Assembly: GCA_900540535.1 (NCBI GenBank) | Contig: UQGM01000056.1 | Span: 1 to 13,783, forward strand | Source: an uncultured Oscillospiraceae bacterium | Lineage (GTDB): Bacteria; Bacillota; Clostridia; Oscillospirales; Acutalibacteraceae | Direction of reading: 5' to 3' | Length of the DNA stretch: 13,783 nucleotides | In this document: in pieces, positions 1 to 6,352 of the stretch | Layout: every line of letters begins with the position of its first letter | Numbering within the stretch: position 1 is the stretch's first letter | The notes under the pieces: generated by a model | Database searches by the model: none | What the model saw: only the letters and a program-made list of their open reading frames with translations | Told to the model about the DNA's origin: nothing | Position numbers and translations under genes: made by a program

Positions 1-1
1 A

Positions 2-787
2 ACAGCTCCCATGCTTTTTGAACAGCTTGGAGCTCAGTGCCATATTCTCAACGCCGACCCCAACGGAGTCAATATCAATGATAACTGCGGTTCAACACAT
101 ATGGAGAGTCTCAGAAAATATGTGCTCAATAACTCCATGGATGTGGGAATTGCCTTTGACGGCGATGCTGACCGCTGCCTTTGCATTGATGAAAAGGGCA
201 ACGAGGTTGACGGAGATTTCATTATGGCAATCTGCGCTTCCGATATGAAAAAGCACGGAAAGCTCAAAAAGGATACCGTTATCGGAACAGTTATGACAAA
301 CCTCGGTTTTATAAAGTTCTGTCAGGCAAATGGCATCAACTTTATTCCCACAAAGGTAGGCGACCGCTATGTGCTTGAGGAGATGCTCCTTGAGGATTAC
401 AAACTTGGCGGAGAGCAGTCGGGACACGTTATTTTCGGTGACTGCGCCACTACCGGAGACGGAGAACTTACCGCCCTTAAGGTGCTTTCGGTTATGTACA
501 GGGAGTCTGAAAAACTTTCAGAGCTTGCCAGCGTAATGAAGAAGTATCCTCAGGTAATGGTTAACGTAAAGGTAAGTCCCGAGGGAAAAATTAATTTCTA
601 TACAGATTCAAAAGTCAAAAGAGCAATCGAAAAGGCAAAGGAGAGCCTTGGCGATACAGGCAGAGTTGTTGTGCGTGTATCAGGCACTGAACCTTTGATA
701 AGGGTCATGGCTGAAGGAGAAAATACAGACGAGATTACACAGATCGTCAACACAGCAGCTGACGAGATCAAAGCAGCTTTGGGCTGA
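2..787 (+). CDS. glmM: Phosphoglucosamine mutase, C-terminal part (5' end outside window)
   Basis: Converts glucosamine-6-phosphate to glucosamine-1-phosphate in the cytoplasm, a step toward UDP-GlcNAc for peptidoglycan. The frame is open from base 2, so the start and the active-site serine loop lie upstream; about 261 of the family's usual ~450 residues are present. Visible family motifs are the NINDNCGSTH segment, the metal-binding loop FDGDADR (near 155-175), the sugar-binding loop GGEQSGH (407-427) and the phosphate-binding loop RVSGTEPLIR (674-703) in the C-terminal domain. Stop is TGA at 785-787. The CGSTH segment and the spacing of the loops favour GlmM over other phosphohexomutases. 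A glmS ribozyme begins about 10 nt after the stop, which supports the amino-sugar assignment by context. Confidence 0.95.
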   Translation, partial: TAPMLFEQLGAQCHILNADPNGVNINDNCGSTHMESLRKYVLNNSMDVGIAFDGDADRCLCIDEKGNEVDGDFIMAICASDMKKHGKLKKDTVIGTVMTNLGFIKFCQANGINFIPTKVGDRYVLEEMLLEDYKLGGEQSGHVIFGDCATTGDGELTALKVLSVMYRESEKLSELASVMKKYPQVMVNVKVSPEGKINFYTDSKVKRAIEKAKESLGDTGRVVVRVSGTEPLIRVMAEGENTDEITQIVNTAADEIKAALG

Positions 788-796
788 TGAATCCGA

Positions 797-943
797 GCAG
801 TTACAGCGCCCGGCCGCATAGGCGGTGACGAGGAAAGAGGAATATCGATTTTTCGGCGGATACCTCTTCGGCATATCCCGTGTCGCAGTGAGGTCTACAA
901 ACATACGGGTAACCGTAAAACAAAATGACCCACACAGGGTAAG
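797..943 (+). ncRNA. glmS ribozyme: glmS ribozyme (GlcN6P-activated self-cleaving RNA), not followed by glmS
   Basis: The element shows the conserved glmS ribozyme core in order. The cleavage-site context is ACAGCGCCCG, with predicted cleavage between A805 and G806. A short P1 hairpin follows (around 811-825), then TGACGAGG (826-833). The next block is AGAGG (836-840) pairing with CCTCT (863-867), around the invariant TATCGA...TTTTCGGCGGAT. CCCGT (877-881) can pair with ACGGG (905-909). Terminal hairpins are ACGGgtaaCCGT and ACCCacacAGGGT (928-940). Known family members bind glucosamine-6-phosphate as cofactor, cleave themselves, and expose a 5'-OH end that RNase J degrades, which lowers glmS expression. 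Here the element follows glmM directly and no glmS reading frame follows; the transcript ends at the terminator near 1058. The element is clear by eye; exact boundaries are approximate. Confidence 0.9.
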
Positions 944-983
944 AAAAAAGAAATAAATAAAAGCAAATAATAAAAATTTAAAG

Positions 984-1017
984 TGCTTAATGCTAAAGCT
1001 CAAAAGAAAATTAAGCA
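984..1017 (+). repeat. Inverted repeat (8-bp hairpin) downstream of the ribozyme
   Basis: TGCTTAAT (984-991) is the exact reverse complement of ATTAAGCA (1010-1017), with an 18-nt A-rich loop. It lies in the AT-rich stretch between the ribozyme and the terminator. It could be an RNA hairpin in the glmM 3' UTR, but AT-rich DNA yields such repeats by chance. No convincing gene is present in 944-1071; a 15-codon frame at 990-1037 has no ribosome site. Confidence 0.35.
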
Positions 1018-1021
1018 GAAT

Positions 1022-1058
1022 AAATCCGCTTTTGTAATGAGACAAAGCGGATTTTTTT
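1022..1058 (+). terminator. Rho-independent terminator of the glmM/ribozyme transcript
   Basis: AAATCCGCTTT (1022-1032) pairs with AAAGCGGATTT (1044-1054), and the T-run continues to 1058. It ends the glmM-ribozyme transcript and also lies just beyond the 3' end of the convergent minus-strand gene. On that strand the T-run is short and interrupted, so two-way use is possible but weaker. Confidence 0.85.
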
Positions 1059-1071
1059 ACTTTTATTTGAT

Positions 1072-1830
1072 TCATAAAAAGCATGGAGCTGTTTCGCTTA
1101 AAGCAGCATAAAGGGGAGAGAGCCGATCGGAGATAAGATCATAGGCAGTTTCCGAGCTTATAGGATTTTCGTCCGAAAGTGTTTCAAATTTTTTTGATGC
1201 AATGGTAAATCCCATAGAAAAGCGATGCCTTTCATATACAGAAAAAAACTGTCCCGAATGCTCTTTAGCTGTCTTTCTGCATAGAGTGGTGGTCTCTTTA
1301 CTGAGCATCAATTCATCCTGAAAATCGTACAGAGAAAAAATAAGATTACCGCTTACTTTTATTGCTGCTCCGCTTTTTGTTTCCCATACAGATAGTTCTA
1401 TTTTTCCGTTTTCGGTCAGAGTGGCAGCTGCTCCTATCATACACAGAACACACCACAGTATTTCATCCGTATTGCACATTATTTTAAGGTGTGAGTCCTC
1501 CGGGATTTTAGCGCTGACGCATATGGCAGGGGAGAGCAGAAAAGTACACGCCGCCGCTGCCGGACGCAGCAGGGCGAAAATATCGTTTTGAGATTTACGG
1601 CAGTTTTCTTCCGTAAGAAATTTAAAGTTTTTAATGTCTTTTATAATGCTTCGGCATCCGGTTATGACTGCTTTCCTGTAATAATTTTCACTGACATTAC
1701 AGCAATTTTTTTGACCGTTTACCGTTTTTGAAAACAAACTCTGAATTTTTTCACGGATAAATGGTTCATTTTCGTTGTTTATGGGGATACTCTTAATATA
1801 TATAAGCTCTTTGAGCAATGATAAATCCAA
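1072..1830 (-). CDS. Hypothetical protein resembling a degenerate GHKL (histidine-kinase-type) ATPase
   Basis: A 252-residue cytoplasmic protein without signal peptide or membrane segment. The frame is open to a TTG at 1899. I prefer the TTG at 1828-1830, because GGAG (1840-1843) sits 9 nt ahead of it and a TATAAT box (1883-1888, minus strand) lies inside the longer version. Residues ~123-148 (EILWCVLCMIGAAAT then ENGKIELSVWE) follow the N-box helix and next strand of HATPase_c domains, but lack the Mg-coordinating asparagine. Residues ~182-212 (LCRKTAKEHSGQFFSV to GFTIAS) follow the final helix-strand block, usually written as I-V-x-x-H-G-G. No DxGxG loop and no phosphoacceptor His motif are evident. 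It is therefore probably an inactive relative or protein-binding derivative of a sensor kinase. Cysteine content is high. Function unknown; the fold call rests on pattern only. Confidence 0.6.
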   Translation of the reverse strand: MDLSLLKELIYIKSIPINNENEPFIREKIQSLFSKTVNGQKNCCNVSENYYRKAVITGCRSIIKDIKNFKFLTEENCRKSQNDIFALLRPAAAACTFLLSPAICVSAKIPEDSHLKIMCNTDEILWCVLCMIGAAATLTENGKIELSVWETKSGAAIKVSGNLIFSLYDFQDELMLSKETTTLCRKTAKEHSGQFFSVYERHRFSMGFTIASKKFETLSDENPISSETAYDLISDRLSPLYAALSETAPCFL

Positions 1831-1882
1831 TTTAACGCACTCCTGTTCTTGGGAAATATTATTCTCAAACCGTCCTTTAAAA

Positions 1883-1888
1883 ATTATA
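1883..1888 (-). promoter_or_regulatory. Possible -10 box for the minus-strand gene
   Basis: Exact TATAAT on the minus strand, about 53 nt upstream of the preferred TTG start. No good -35 hexamer lies at 16-18 nt; the nearest TTGTCA is only 13 nt away. It supports the shorter gene model but is weak alone. Confidence 0.35.
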
Positions 1889-1943
1889 TTTTGTTGCAAA
1901 TTGACAAATATTTCAGATAGTGGTTAAATTTGTAACGAACTCC

Positions 1944-1975
1944 TTGCATATTTTCCTCAAAAGGGATAATATAAT
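1944..1975 (+). promoter_or_regulatory. Putative gapA promoter
   Basis: TTGCAT (1944-1949) is followed after 17 nt by TAATAT (1967-1972), overlapping a perfect TATAAT (1970-1975, 20-nt spacing). The start codon follows about 45 nt later. This fits a sigma-A promoter, divergent from the minus-strand gene. Confidence 0.6.
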
Positions 1976-2019
1976 AGTCGGACGCCAATCAAAAAAATAT
2001 TTTTTGGAGGTTGTTAAAA

Positions 2020-3030
2020 ATGGCAATTAAAGTTGGTATCAATGGTTTCGGCCGTATCGGAAGACTCGTTTTCCGTGCAGGTCTGAACAATCCTGACATC
2101 GAGTTCGTAGGAGTTAACGATCCTTTCATGACTCCCGATTACATGGCTTACATGCTTCGTTATGACACAATGCATGGCCGCTATGAGGGCGAAATCTCCT
2201 ATACTGATGACAGCATCACAGTAGACGGTAAAACAGTTAAATTCTTCGCTTGCATGAATCCTGCTGATATTCCTTGGGGCGAGGTTGGCGCTGATTATGT
2301 TGTTGAGTCAACAGGCGTTTTCACAACAACTGAGAAAGCTTCCGCTCACCTTCAGGCAGGCGCAAAGAAGGTTGTTATTTCTGCTCCTTCAAAGGACGCT
2401 CCCATGTTCGTTATGGGTGTTAACAACGATAAGTACACTAAGGACATGAACGTTGTTTCCAACGCTTCCTGCACAACAAACTGCCTTGCTCCTCTTGCAA
2501 AGGTTATCAACGATAACTTCGGCATTGTTGACGGTCTTATGACAACTGTTCACTCAACAACAGCTACTCAGAAGACAGTTGACGGTCCCTCAAAGAAGGA
2601 CTGGAGAGGCGGCCGTGCAGCAGCAGGCAACATCATCCCCTCTTCAACAGGTGCAGCTAAGGCTGTTGGTAAGGTTATCCCCGAGCTTAACGGCAAGCTT
2701 ACAGGTATGGCATTCCGTGTACCTACTCTTGACGTTTCTGTTGTTGACCTTACAGTTAACCTTGCAAAGCCCGCAACTTATGAGGAGATCTGCGCAGCTG
2801 TTAAGTCTGCTTCTGAGAACGAGCTCAAGGGTATCCTTGGCTACACAGATGAGGACGTTGTTTCCAGCGACTTCCTTACAGATCCCAGAACCTCAATCTT
2901 CGATGCTAAAGCAGGTATCGCTCTTACAGATTCTTTCGTAAAGCTTGTTTCCTGGTACGACAACGAGTGGGGTTACAGTAACAAAGTTCTCATGCTCATC
3001 CAGCACATGGCTAAGGTTGACGCTGAGTAA
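2020..3030 (+). CDS. gapA: Glyceraldehyde-3-phosphate dehydrogenase, type I (NAD-dependent)
   Basis: Catalyses oxidative phosphorylation of glyceraldehyde-3-phosphate to 1,3-bisphosphoglycerate in glycolysis, as a cytoplasmic tetramer. It has 336 residues, the usual family length. The N-terminal Rossmann motif is GINGFGRIGR (residues 6-15), with Asp34 placed to bind the NAD ribose. The catalytic block SNASCTTNCLAP carries nucleophile Cys151, and His178 lies in TTVHSTTATQ. Conserved SSTGAAKAVGKV and WYDNEWGYS segments follow. Start is ATG 2020, with GGAGG at 2006-2010 and 9-nt spacing; an upstream in-frame TTG at 2011 falls at the ribosome site and is unlikely. Codon choice is strongly biased (many GTT, CTT, ACA and TTC), as expected for a highly expressed gene. 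It appears monocistronic, with its own promoter and terminator. Confidence 0.98.
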   Translation: MAIKVGINGFGRIGRLVFRAGLNNPDIEFVGVNDPFMTPDYMAYMLRYDTMHGRYEGEISYTDDSITVDGKTVKFFACMNPADIPWGEVGADYVVESTGVFTTTEKASAHLQAGAKKVVISAPSKDAPMFVMGVNNDKYTKDMNVVSNASCTTNCLAPLAKVINDNFGIVDGLMTTVHSTTATQKTVDGPSKKDWRGGRAAAGNIIPSSTGAAKAVGKVIPELNGKLTGMAFRVPTLDVSVVDLTVNLAKPATYEEICAAVKSASENELKGILGYTDEDVVSSDFLTDPRTSIFDAKAGIALTDSFVKLVSWYDNEWGYSNKVLMLIQHMAKVDAE

Positions 3031-3045
3031 TTTAACCTTTAACTT

Positions 3046-3078
3046 AAAAGAGGCAGACTTTATAGTCTGCCTCTTTTT
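3046..3078 (+). terminator. Rho-independent terminator of gapA
   Basis: GAGGCAGACT (3050-3059) and AGTCTGCCTC (3064-3073) form a perfect 10-bp stem with a TTAT loop, followed by five T. The A-run before the stem pairs with the T-run. It lies 15 nt after the gapA stop. Confidence 0.95.
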
Positions 3079-3153
3079 GCATGCTAAGTTTATCTATGAT
3101 TCTCATGGCATGTGCAGAATTTATTGTATTAAAAAATTGTTTTACATCATAAT

Positions 3154-3186
3154 AAAAATCCGGCGGATTATTTCCGCCGGATTTTT
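3154..3186. terminator. Symmetric terminator between gapA and the DUF1540 gene
   Basis: AAAAATCCGGCGGA (3154-3167) and TCCGCCGGATTTTT (3173-3186) form a perfect 14-bp stem with loop TTATT. A and T runs on both sides make it usable in both directions. It lies 7 nt beyond the 3' end of the minus-strand miniprotein gene, so that gene is the likely main user, with backup termination for gapA. Confidence 0.9.
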
Positions 3187-3193
3187 AGGTGTG

Positions 3194-3376
3194 TTAGGCT
3201 TTCATTTTAAAGGACTGGCAGTCTGTGCACTGCTGCTGAGTGGGGTTAGCTTCGTGAGTACCAACTGTGATCATGTCAAGAGCGCAGTAGTTTTCGCCCT
3301 GGCAGTGGTTAGCGCAGTTTGTTACTGTGCAGGCAATGCAGTGGTTTGCTTTGCAGTTTTTGTTAGTTGTCATCAT
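3194..3376 (-). CDS. Small eight-cysteine DUF1540-type protein
   Basis: A 60-residue protein with eight cysteines (8, 13, 16, 21, 25, 31, 50, 53) and histidines at 12, 24 and 41. The arrangement (CIACTVTNC, a CALDMITVG segment, then QQCTDCQSF at the end) matches the DUF1540 family of Clostridia, which are small proteins of unknown function presumed to bind metal. No signal peptide is seen. Start is the first of two adjacent ATG codons; GGAGG (3386-3390 on the minus strand) lies 9 nt upstream. It is a single gene with the symmetric terminator behind it, on the opposite strand from both neighbours. A metal-binding role is inference from the Cys/His pattern. Confidence 0.85.
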   Translation of the reverse strand: MMTTNKNCKANHCIACTVTNCANHCQGENYCALDMITVGTHEANPTQQQCTDCQSFKMKA

Positions 3377-3638
3377 AATCCGTTACCTCCTGTTAAAGAA
3401 CGGTTTTTCCTTTTTCAAAGATGTTTATTATCTTTTCCGTTCATAAATAGTATGTACCGTTTAAGTCAGTGTATTTTTGAGAAAAAATGGAATTTTATTT
3501 TTTTACGAGATGTGATAAACTATATTCACATGTTTCGTTTAAAATAAAACAAAAGATGATGCAGCGTCATAATCAGTATAAATTCATGTCCTTAAGCATA
3601 TTTATTACCGAAGTATCAGCAGAAAGGACGGCGCTATT

Positions 3639-4169
3639 ATGTTCGTTGTATCTTTTAAATCATCAAAAAAGAAATTGGCGGTACTTGCAGCCGCCGGAAT
3701 AGTGCTTGTGGGCGCTTTGATATGGGCGGGTATTTCCGGAATGGCTGAGCCTACGGCAAATGTGTCCGGCATAAATTACAGTGCTGCTACAAATGATGAG
3801 AGGGTTAATTTTATTTCGCAGTTCGGCTGGGAGATAGATACCGACCCCATAGAGGTTGAGGAAGTACTTATTCCCAATGAGTTTACCGATGTTTATAAAA
3901 ACTATAATGAAATTCAGAAAAAGCAGAAGCTGGACCTTGAAAAGTATAAGGGCATGAGAGTGAAACGCTGGACATATGCGGTGAAAAACTATCCCGGTTA
4001 TGAGAATAAGGACGGCGTAATAAGAGCCAATATACTTGTTTATGACGGCAGGGTAATAGGCGGCGACGTGTGCTCTGTGGAGCTTGACGGATTCATGCAT
4101 GGCTTTGAGAAACCAACACAGTCTGCGCCGGTAACGCAGACGCCGGAAACTCAGCAGACAACAGGCTAA
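3639..4169 (+). CDS. Membrane-anchored DUF4830-type protein
   Basis: A 176-residue protein with a short basic N-terminus (KSSKKK) and one hydrophobic helix (about residues 13-33), so probably anchored with its C-terminus outside. Residues ~52-157 carry the features I associate with DUF4830: FISQFGWEID, IPNEFTDVYKNYNEIQKKQ, a YAVKNYPGY segment, and the closing NILVYDGRVIGGDVCS...DGFMHGF. The last ~20 residues are a Thr/Pro/Gln-rich tail, likely unstructured. Start is ATG 3639, with AAAGGA at 3623-3628 ten nt upstream. The next gene begins 13 nt after the stop, so the two are probably co-transcribed. No enzyme motif is seen; biochemical function unknown. Confidence 0.8.
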   Translation: MFVVSFKSSKKKLAVLAAAGIVLVGALIWAGISGMAEPTANVSGINYSAATNDERVNFISQFGWEIDTDPIEVEEVLIPNEFTDVYKNYNEIQKKQKLDLEKYKGMRVKRWTYAVKNYPGYENKDGVIRANILVYDGRVIGGDVCSVELDGFMHGFEKPTQSAPVTQTPETQQTTG

Positions 4170-4182
4170 AGGAGCAATAGAA

Positions 4183-4899
4183 GTGAAAAGCGAAAGGCTT
4201 GATAAAATCACGGCAGCAATTCTTCAGTGCGGAAGAAAAGAGGCCGGAAAATTAATAAGAGGCGGAGAAGTATCCGTTGACGGAAAAATTATAAAAGATC
4301 CTTCGGCGAAAATATTCCCCGAACAGGACAAAATATCCGTTTCGGGAAAAGAACTCTGTTTTAAGAAAAATATCTACATAATGATGAATAAACCGGCTGG
4401 CGTTGTTTCGTCAACCGATGACGGAGATGTGACGGTAATAGACATATTGCCTGATGAGCTTGTGCGCCGTGGACTTTTTCCAGCAGGAAGACTTGATAAA
4501 GATACAACGGGATTTGTACTTATAACTGATGACGGAGATTTTGCCCACAGGATGCTGTCGCCGAAAAATCATGTGTCCAAAGAGTATTTGGTGACTCTGG
4601 CAGAGCCTTTAGAAAACGGTGCCGAAGAAAAGTTTAAAGATGGCTTGGTTTTAGGTGACGGTTACAAATGCCTTCCGGCTGAAACGGTATGTATTGATGA
4701 CGGTGAGCGTCTGCGATTCAAAGTTACATTAAGAGAGGGAAAATATCATCAGATAAAGCGTATGTTCGCCTCCTGCGGCAATAAAGTTATAGCTCTTCAT
4801 CGCTGCGCCATGGGCGGAGTGTATCTTGATTCCTCTCTTAAAGCCGGAGAGTGCCGTGAACTGACTGCCGAGGAGCTTAGAGCTATAACGAAAAAATGA
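4183..4899 (+). CDS. RsuA/RluB/RluE/RluF-family rRNA pseudouridine synthase
   Basis: Isomerises a specific uridine to pseudouridine in ribosomal RNA. It has 238 residues. An N-terminal S4 RNA-binding domain (about 4-60: RLDKITAAIL, then EAGKLIRGGEVSVDG) is followed by the catalytic domain. That domain starts with MMNKPAGVVSS, carries the catalytic Asp105 in FPAGRLDKDTTGFVLIT, and includes LSPKNHVSKEYLV and LREGKYHQIKRMFASCGNKV. Length and motif order fit the RsuA subgroup; the exact target (16S position 516-type or a 23S site) cannot be told by eye. Start is GTG 4183, with AAAGGAG (4168-4174) 8 nt upstream. It is likely co-transcribed with the DUF4830 gene. Confidence 0.93.
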   Translation: MKSERLDKITAAILQCGRKEAGKLIRGGEVSVDGKIIKDPSAKIFPEQDKISVSGKELCFKKNIYIMMNKPAGVVSSTDDGDVTVIDILPDELVRRGLFPAGRLDKDTTGFVLITDDGDFAHRMLSPKNHVSKEYLVTLAEPLENGAEEKFKDGLVLGDGYKCLPAETVCIDDGERLRFKVTLREGKYHQIKRMFASCGNKVIALHRCAMGGVYLDSSLKAGECRELTAEELRAITKK

Positions 4900-5035
4900 T
4901 GAAATTATTGCCTATTGTGCATAAAATTTCTCTTGGAGTTCATTTGACAAAATAACGAAAAATCCTGACGAAACAGCTGCTCCAAAGGATAAAACCATTA
5001 AAAACATATGCTTGTAGTTAAAATATACAAATACT

Positions 5036-5060
5036 AAACCGCCTATAAAGGCGGTTTTTT
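5036..5060 (+). terminator. Rho-independent terminator after the pseudouridine synthase
   Basis: AAACCGCC (5036-5043) pairs with GGCGGTTT (5050-5057) around loop TATAAA, followed by a T-run to 5060. It lies 137 nt after the stop, giving that transcript an unusually long 3' UTR. Confidence 0.88.
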
Positions 5061-5135
5061 GTTGTTAGAAATCAATAAAAAAAACAGTCAATAAGTTAAA
5101 TTTAAAAAGATTTTCAACTTTTATTAAATTAAATA

Positions 5136-5164
5136 TTGCAAATTTCTGTAGGATTGTGTAAAAT
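5136..5164 (+). promoter_or_regulatory. Promoter of the regulator-ftsEX operon
   Basis: TTGCAA (5136-5141) is followed after exactly 17 nt by TAAAAT (5159-5164), preceded by TG as in extended -10 elements. It is 69 nt ahead of the regulator's ATG, in AT-rich DNA downstream of the previous terminator. Confidence 0.7.
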
Positions 5165-5232
5165 ATATAGCGTATCAGTGGGCATTATGTATAAAAAAAC
5201 TCAGAATTTAAAAATTGGGGGTACATTAACTT

Positions 5233-6318
5233 ATGTCAAACAGACTTTTTCAAGGCGTTATCCATCAGATGCGCGATGCAATTAACAGAACTATCGGAGT
5301 AGTTGACGAAACTGGAACAATCATTTCTTGCAGTGAACTGGGCCGAATAGGCGAGGTGCAGTCCGGTGCGGTTGCCGATGTATTTGTTAGCGGTGAGCCT
5401 GAGGTTATTGACAATTTTACTTATCGTACCTTTGGTTCTCATATGCATCCGGAATATGCTGTTTTTGTTGAGGGAACCGACGAACTTGCTATCCATTACA
5501 CAGATGTAATCGCAGTAGCTCTCAACAGCATTAAGCAGTTCTACGATGAAAAGTATGACAGAAGCAATTTTATCAAAAATGTAATTCTGGACAACATTTT
5601 GCCCGGCGATATTTATTTGAAAGCAAGAGAACTGCGTTTCAACAACGATTCTACAAGAGTTGTTCTTCTTATCAGAATTCCCGAGCACAACGACATATCC
5701 ATTTATGATGTTATTCAGAACCTGTTCCCGGATAAGACAAAGGATTTCGTTATCAACATCAACGAAACCGATATTGCTCTTGTCAAGGAAGTTCGTACAA
5801 ATATCGAACCCAAAGATCTCGAGAAGCTTGCACGTTCAATTGCCGATTCTCTGAGCACAGAGTTCTACACTCATGCTCTTGTTGGTATCGGTACAACTGT
5901 TACAGGCATAAAGGATCTTGCCCGTTCCTTCAAAGAGGCACAGGTTGCTTTAGAAGTAGGCAAAGTATTTGATACTGAGAAGCCCATTGTAAGCTATGAA
6001 AATCTTGGTATTGCACGTCTTATATATCAGCTTCCCACAACACTTTGCGATATGTTCCTTCGTGAGGTTTTCAAGAGAGGTTCTATTGAAAATCTCGATC
6101 AGGAAACGCTCTTTACAATTCAGAGATTCTTTGAGAACAATCTTAACGTTTCAGAAACGTCACGTAAGCTCTTTGTCCACCGCAACACCTTGGTATACAG
6201 ACTCGAAAAGATTAAGAAGCTTACCGGTCTTGACCTGAGAGAATTTGACGATGCGATTGTGTTCAAAGTAGCTCTTATGGTTAAGAAATATCTTGATTCC
6301 AATCCTGTTAAATATTAA
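5233..6318 (+). CDS. CdaR/PucR-type transcriptional regulator (sensor plus C-terminal HTH)
   Basis: A 361-residue cytoplasmic protein. Its N-terminus (GVVDETGTIISCSELGRIGE) resembles the sugar-diacid recognition domain of CdaR-type activators (D-x-x-G-x-I-I...R-I-G). The middle (about 125-270) resembles the GGDEF-like domain of CdaR/PucR proteins, including LVGIGTTVTGIKDLARSFKEA, without a cyclase GGDEF motif. Residues ~299-350 are the family's C-terminal helix-turn-helix, with FFENNLNVSETSRKLFVHRN then TLVYRLEKIKKLTGLDLREF. The signal sensed is unknown. Start is ATG 5233, with GGGGG at 5217-5221. The ftsE start is 34 nt past the stop and no terminator intervenes, so it probably leads the ftsEX operon. 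Control of that operon is inference from position. Confidence 0.87.
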   Translation: MSNRLFQGVIHQMRDAINRTIGVVDETGTIISCSELGRIGEVQSGAVADVFVSGEPEVIDNFTYRTFGSHMHPEYAVFVEGTDELAIHYTDVIAVALNSIKQFYDEKYDRSNFIKNVILDNILPGDIYLKARELRFNNDSTRVVLLIRIPEHNDISIYDVIQNLFPDKTKDFVININETDIALVKEVRTNIEPKDLEKLARSIADSLSTEFYTHALVGIGTTVTGIKDLARSFKEAQVALEVGKVFDTEKPIVSYENLGIARLIYQLPTTLCDMFLREVFKRGSIENLDQETLFTIQRFFENNLNVSETSRKLFVHRNTLVYRLEKIKKLTGLDLREFDDAIVFKVALMVKKYLDSNPVKY

Positions 6319-6352
6319 GGTGCCTGTTTTTTAAAAGAAAAAAGGTGTGCCG

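Larger units (their letters stand above)
4900..5232. other. 333-nt intergenic region
   Basis: It holds no supportable gene or tRNA. From 4900 to 5035 the DNA is AT-rich with no clear structure. A terminator lies at 5036-5060. The rest, to 5232, is the AT-rich promoter and leader of the division operon. Confidence 0.7.

Noticed and set aside
990..1037. A 15-codon frame after the ribozyme, as a ribozyme-controlled peptide
   Set aside because: No ribosome site, low-complexity Lys/Leu composition, and it runs into the terminator stem; most likely chance.
2579..2941. A 120-codon plus-strand frame inside gapA
   Set aside because: Out-of-frame shadow of the strongly codon-biased gapA; Leu/Ser/Gln-rich with no ribosome site.
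3501..3526. Promoter for the DUF4830 gene using TATATT (3521-3526)
   Set aside because: No recognisable -35 at the correct spacing; too weak to list in this AT-rich stretch.
2945..3547. A 200-codon plus-strand frame after gapA
   Set aside because: It overlaps the end of gapA, crosses two terminators and is antisense to the DUF1540 gene; composition is not protein-like.
4944..4949. TTGACA as a -35 box for a small RNA downstream of the pseudouridine synthase gene
   Set aside because: No -10-like hexamer at 16-18 nt and no defined transcript unit other than the shared terminator.
4885..4962. Direct repeat ATAACGAAAAA (4885-4895 and 4952-4962)
   Set aside because: Short, A-rich, and one copy is the end of a coding region; likely chance.
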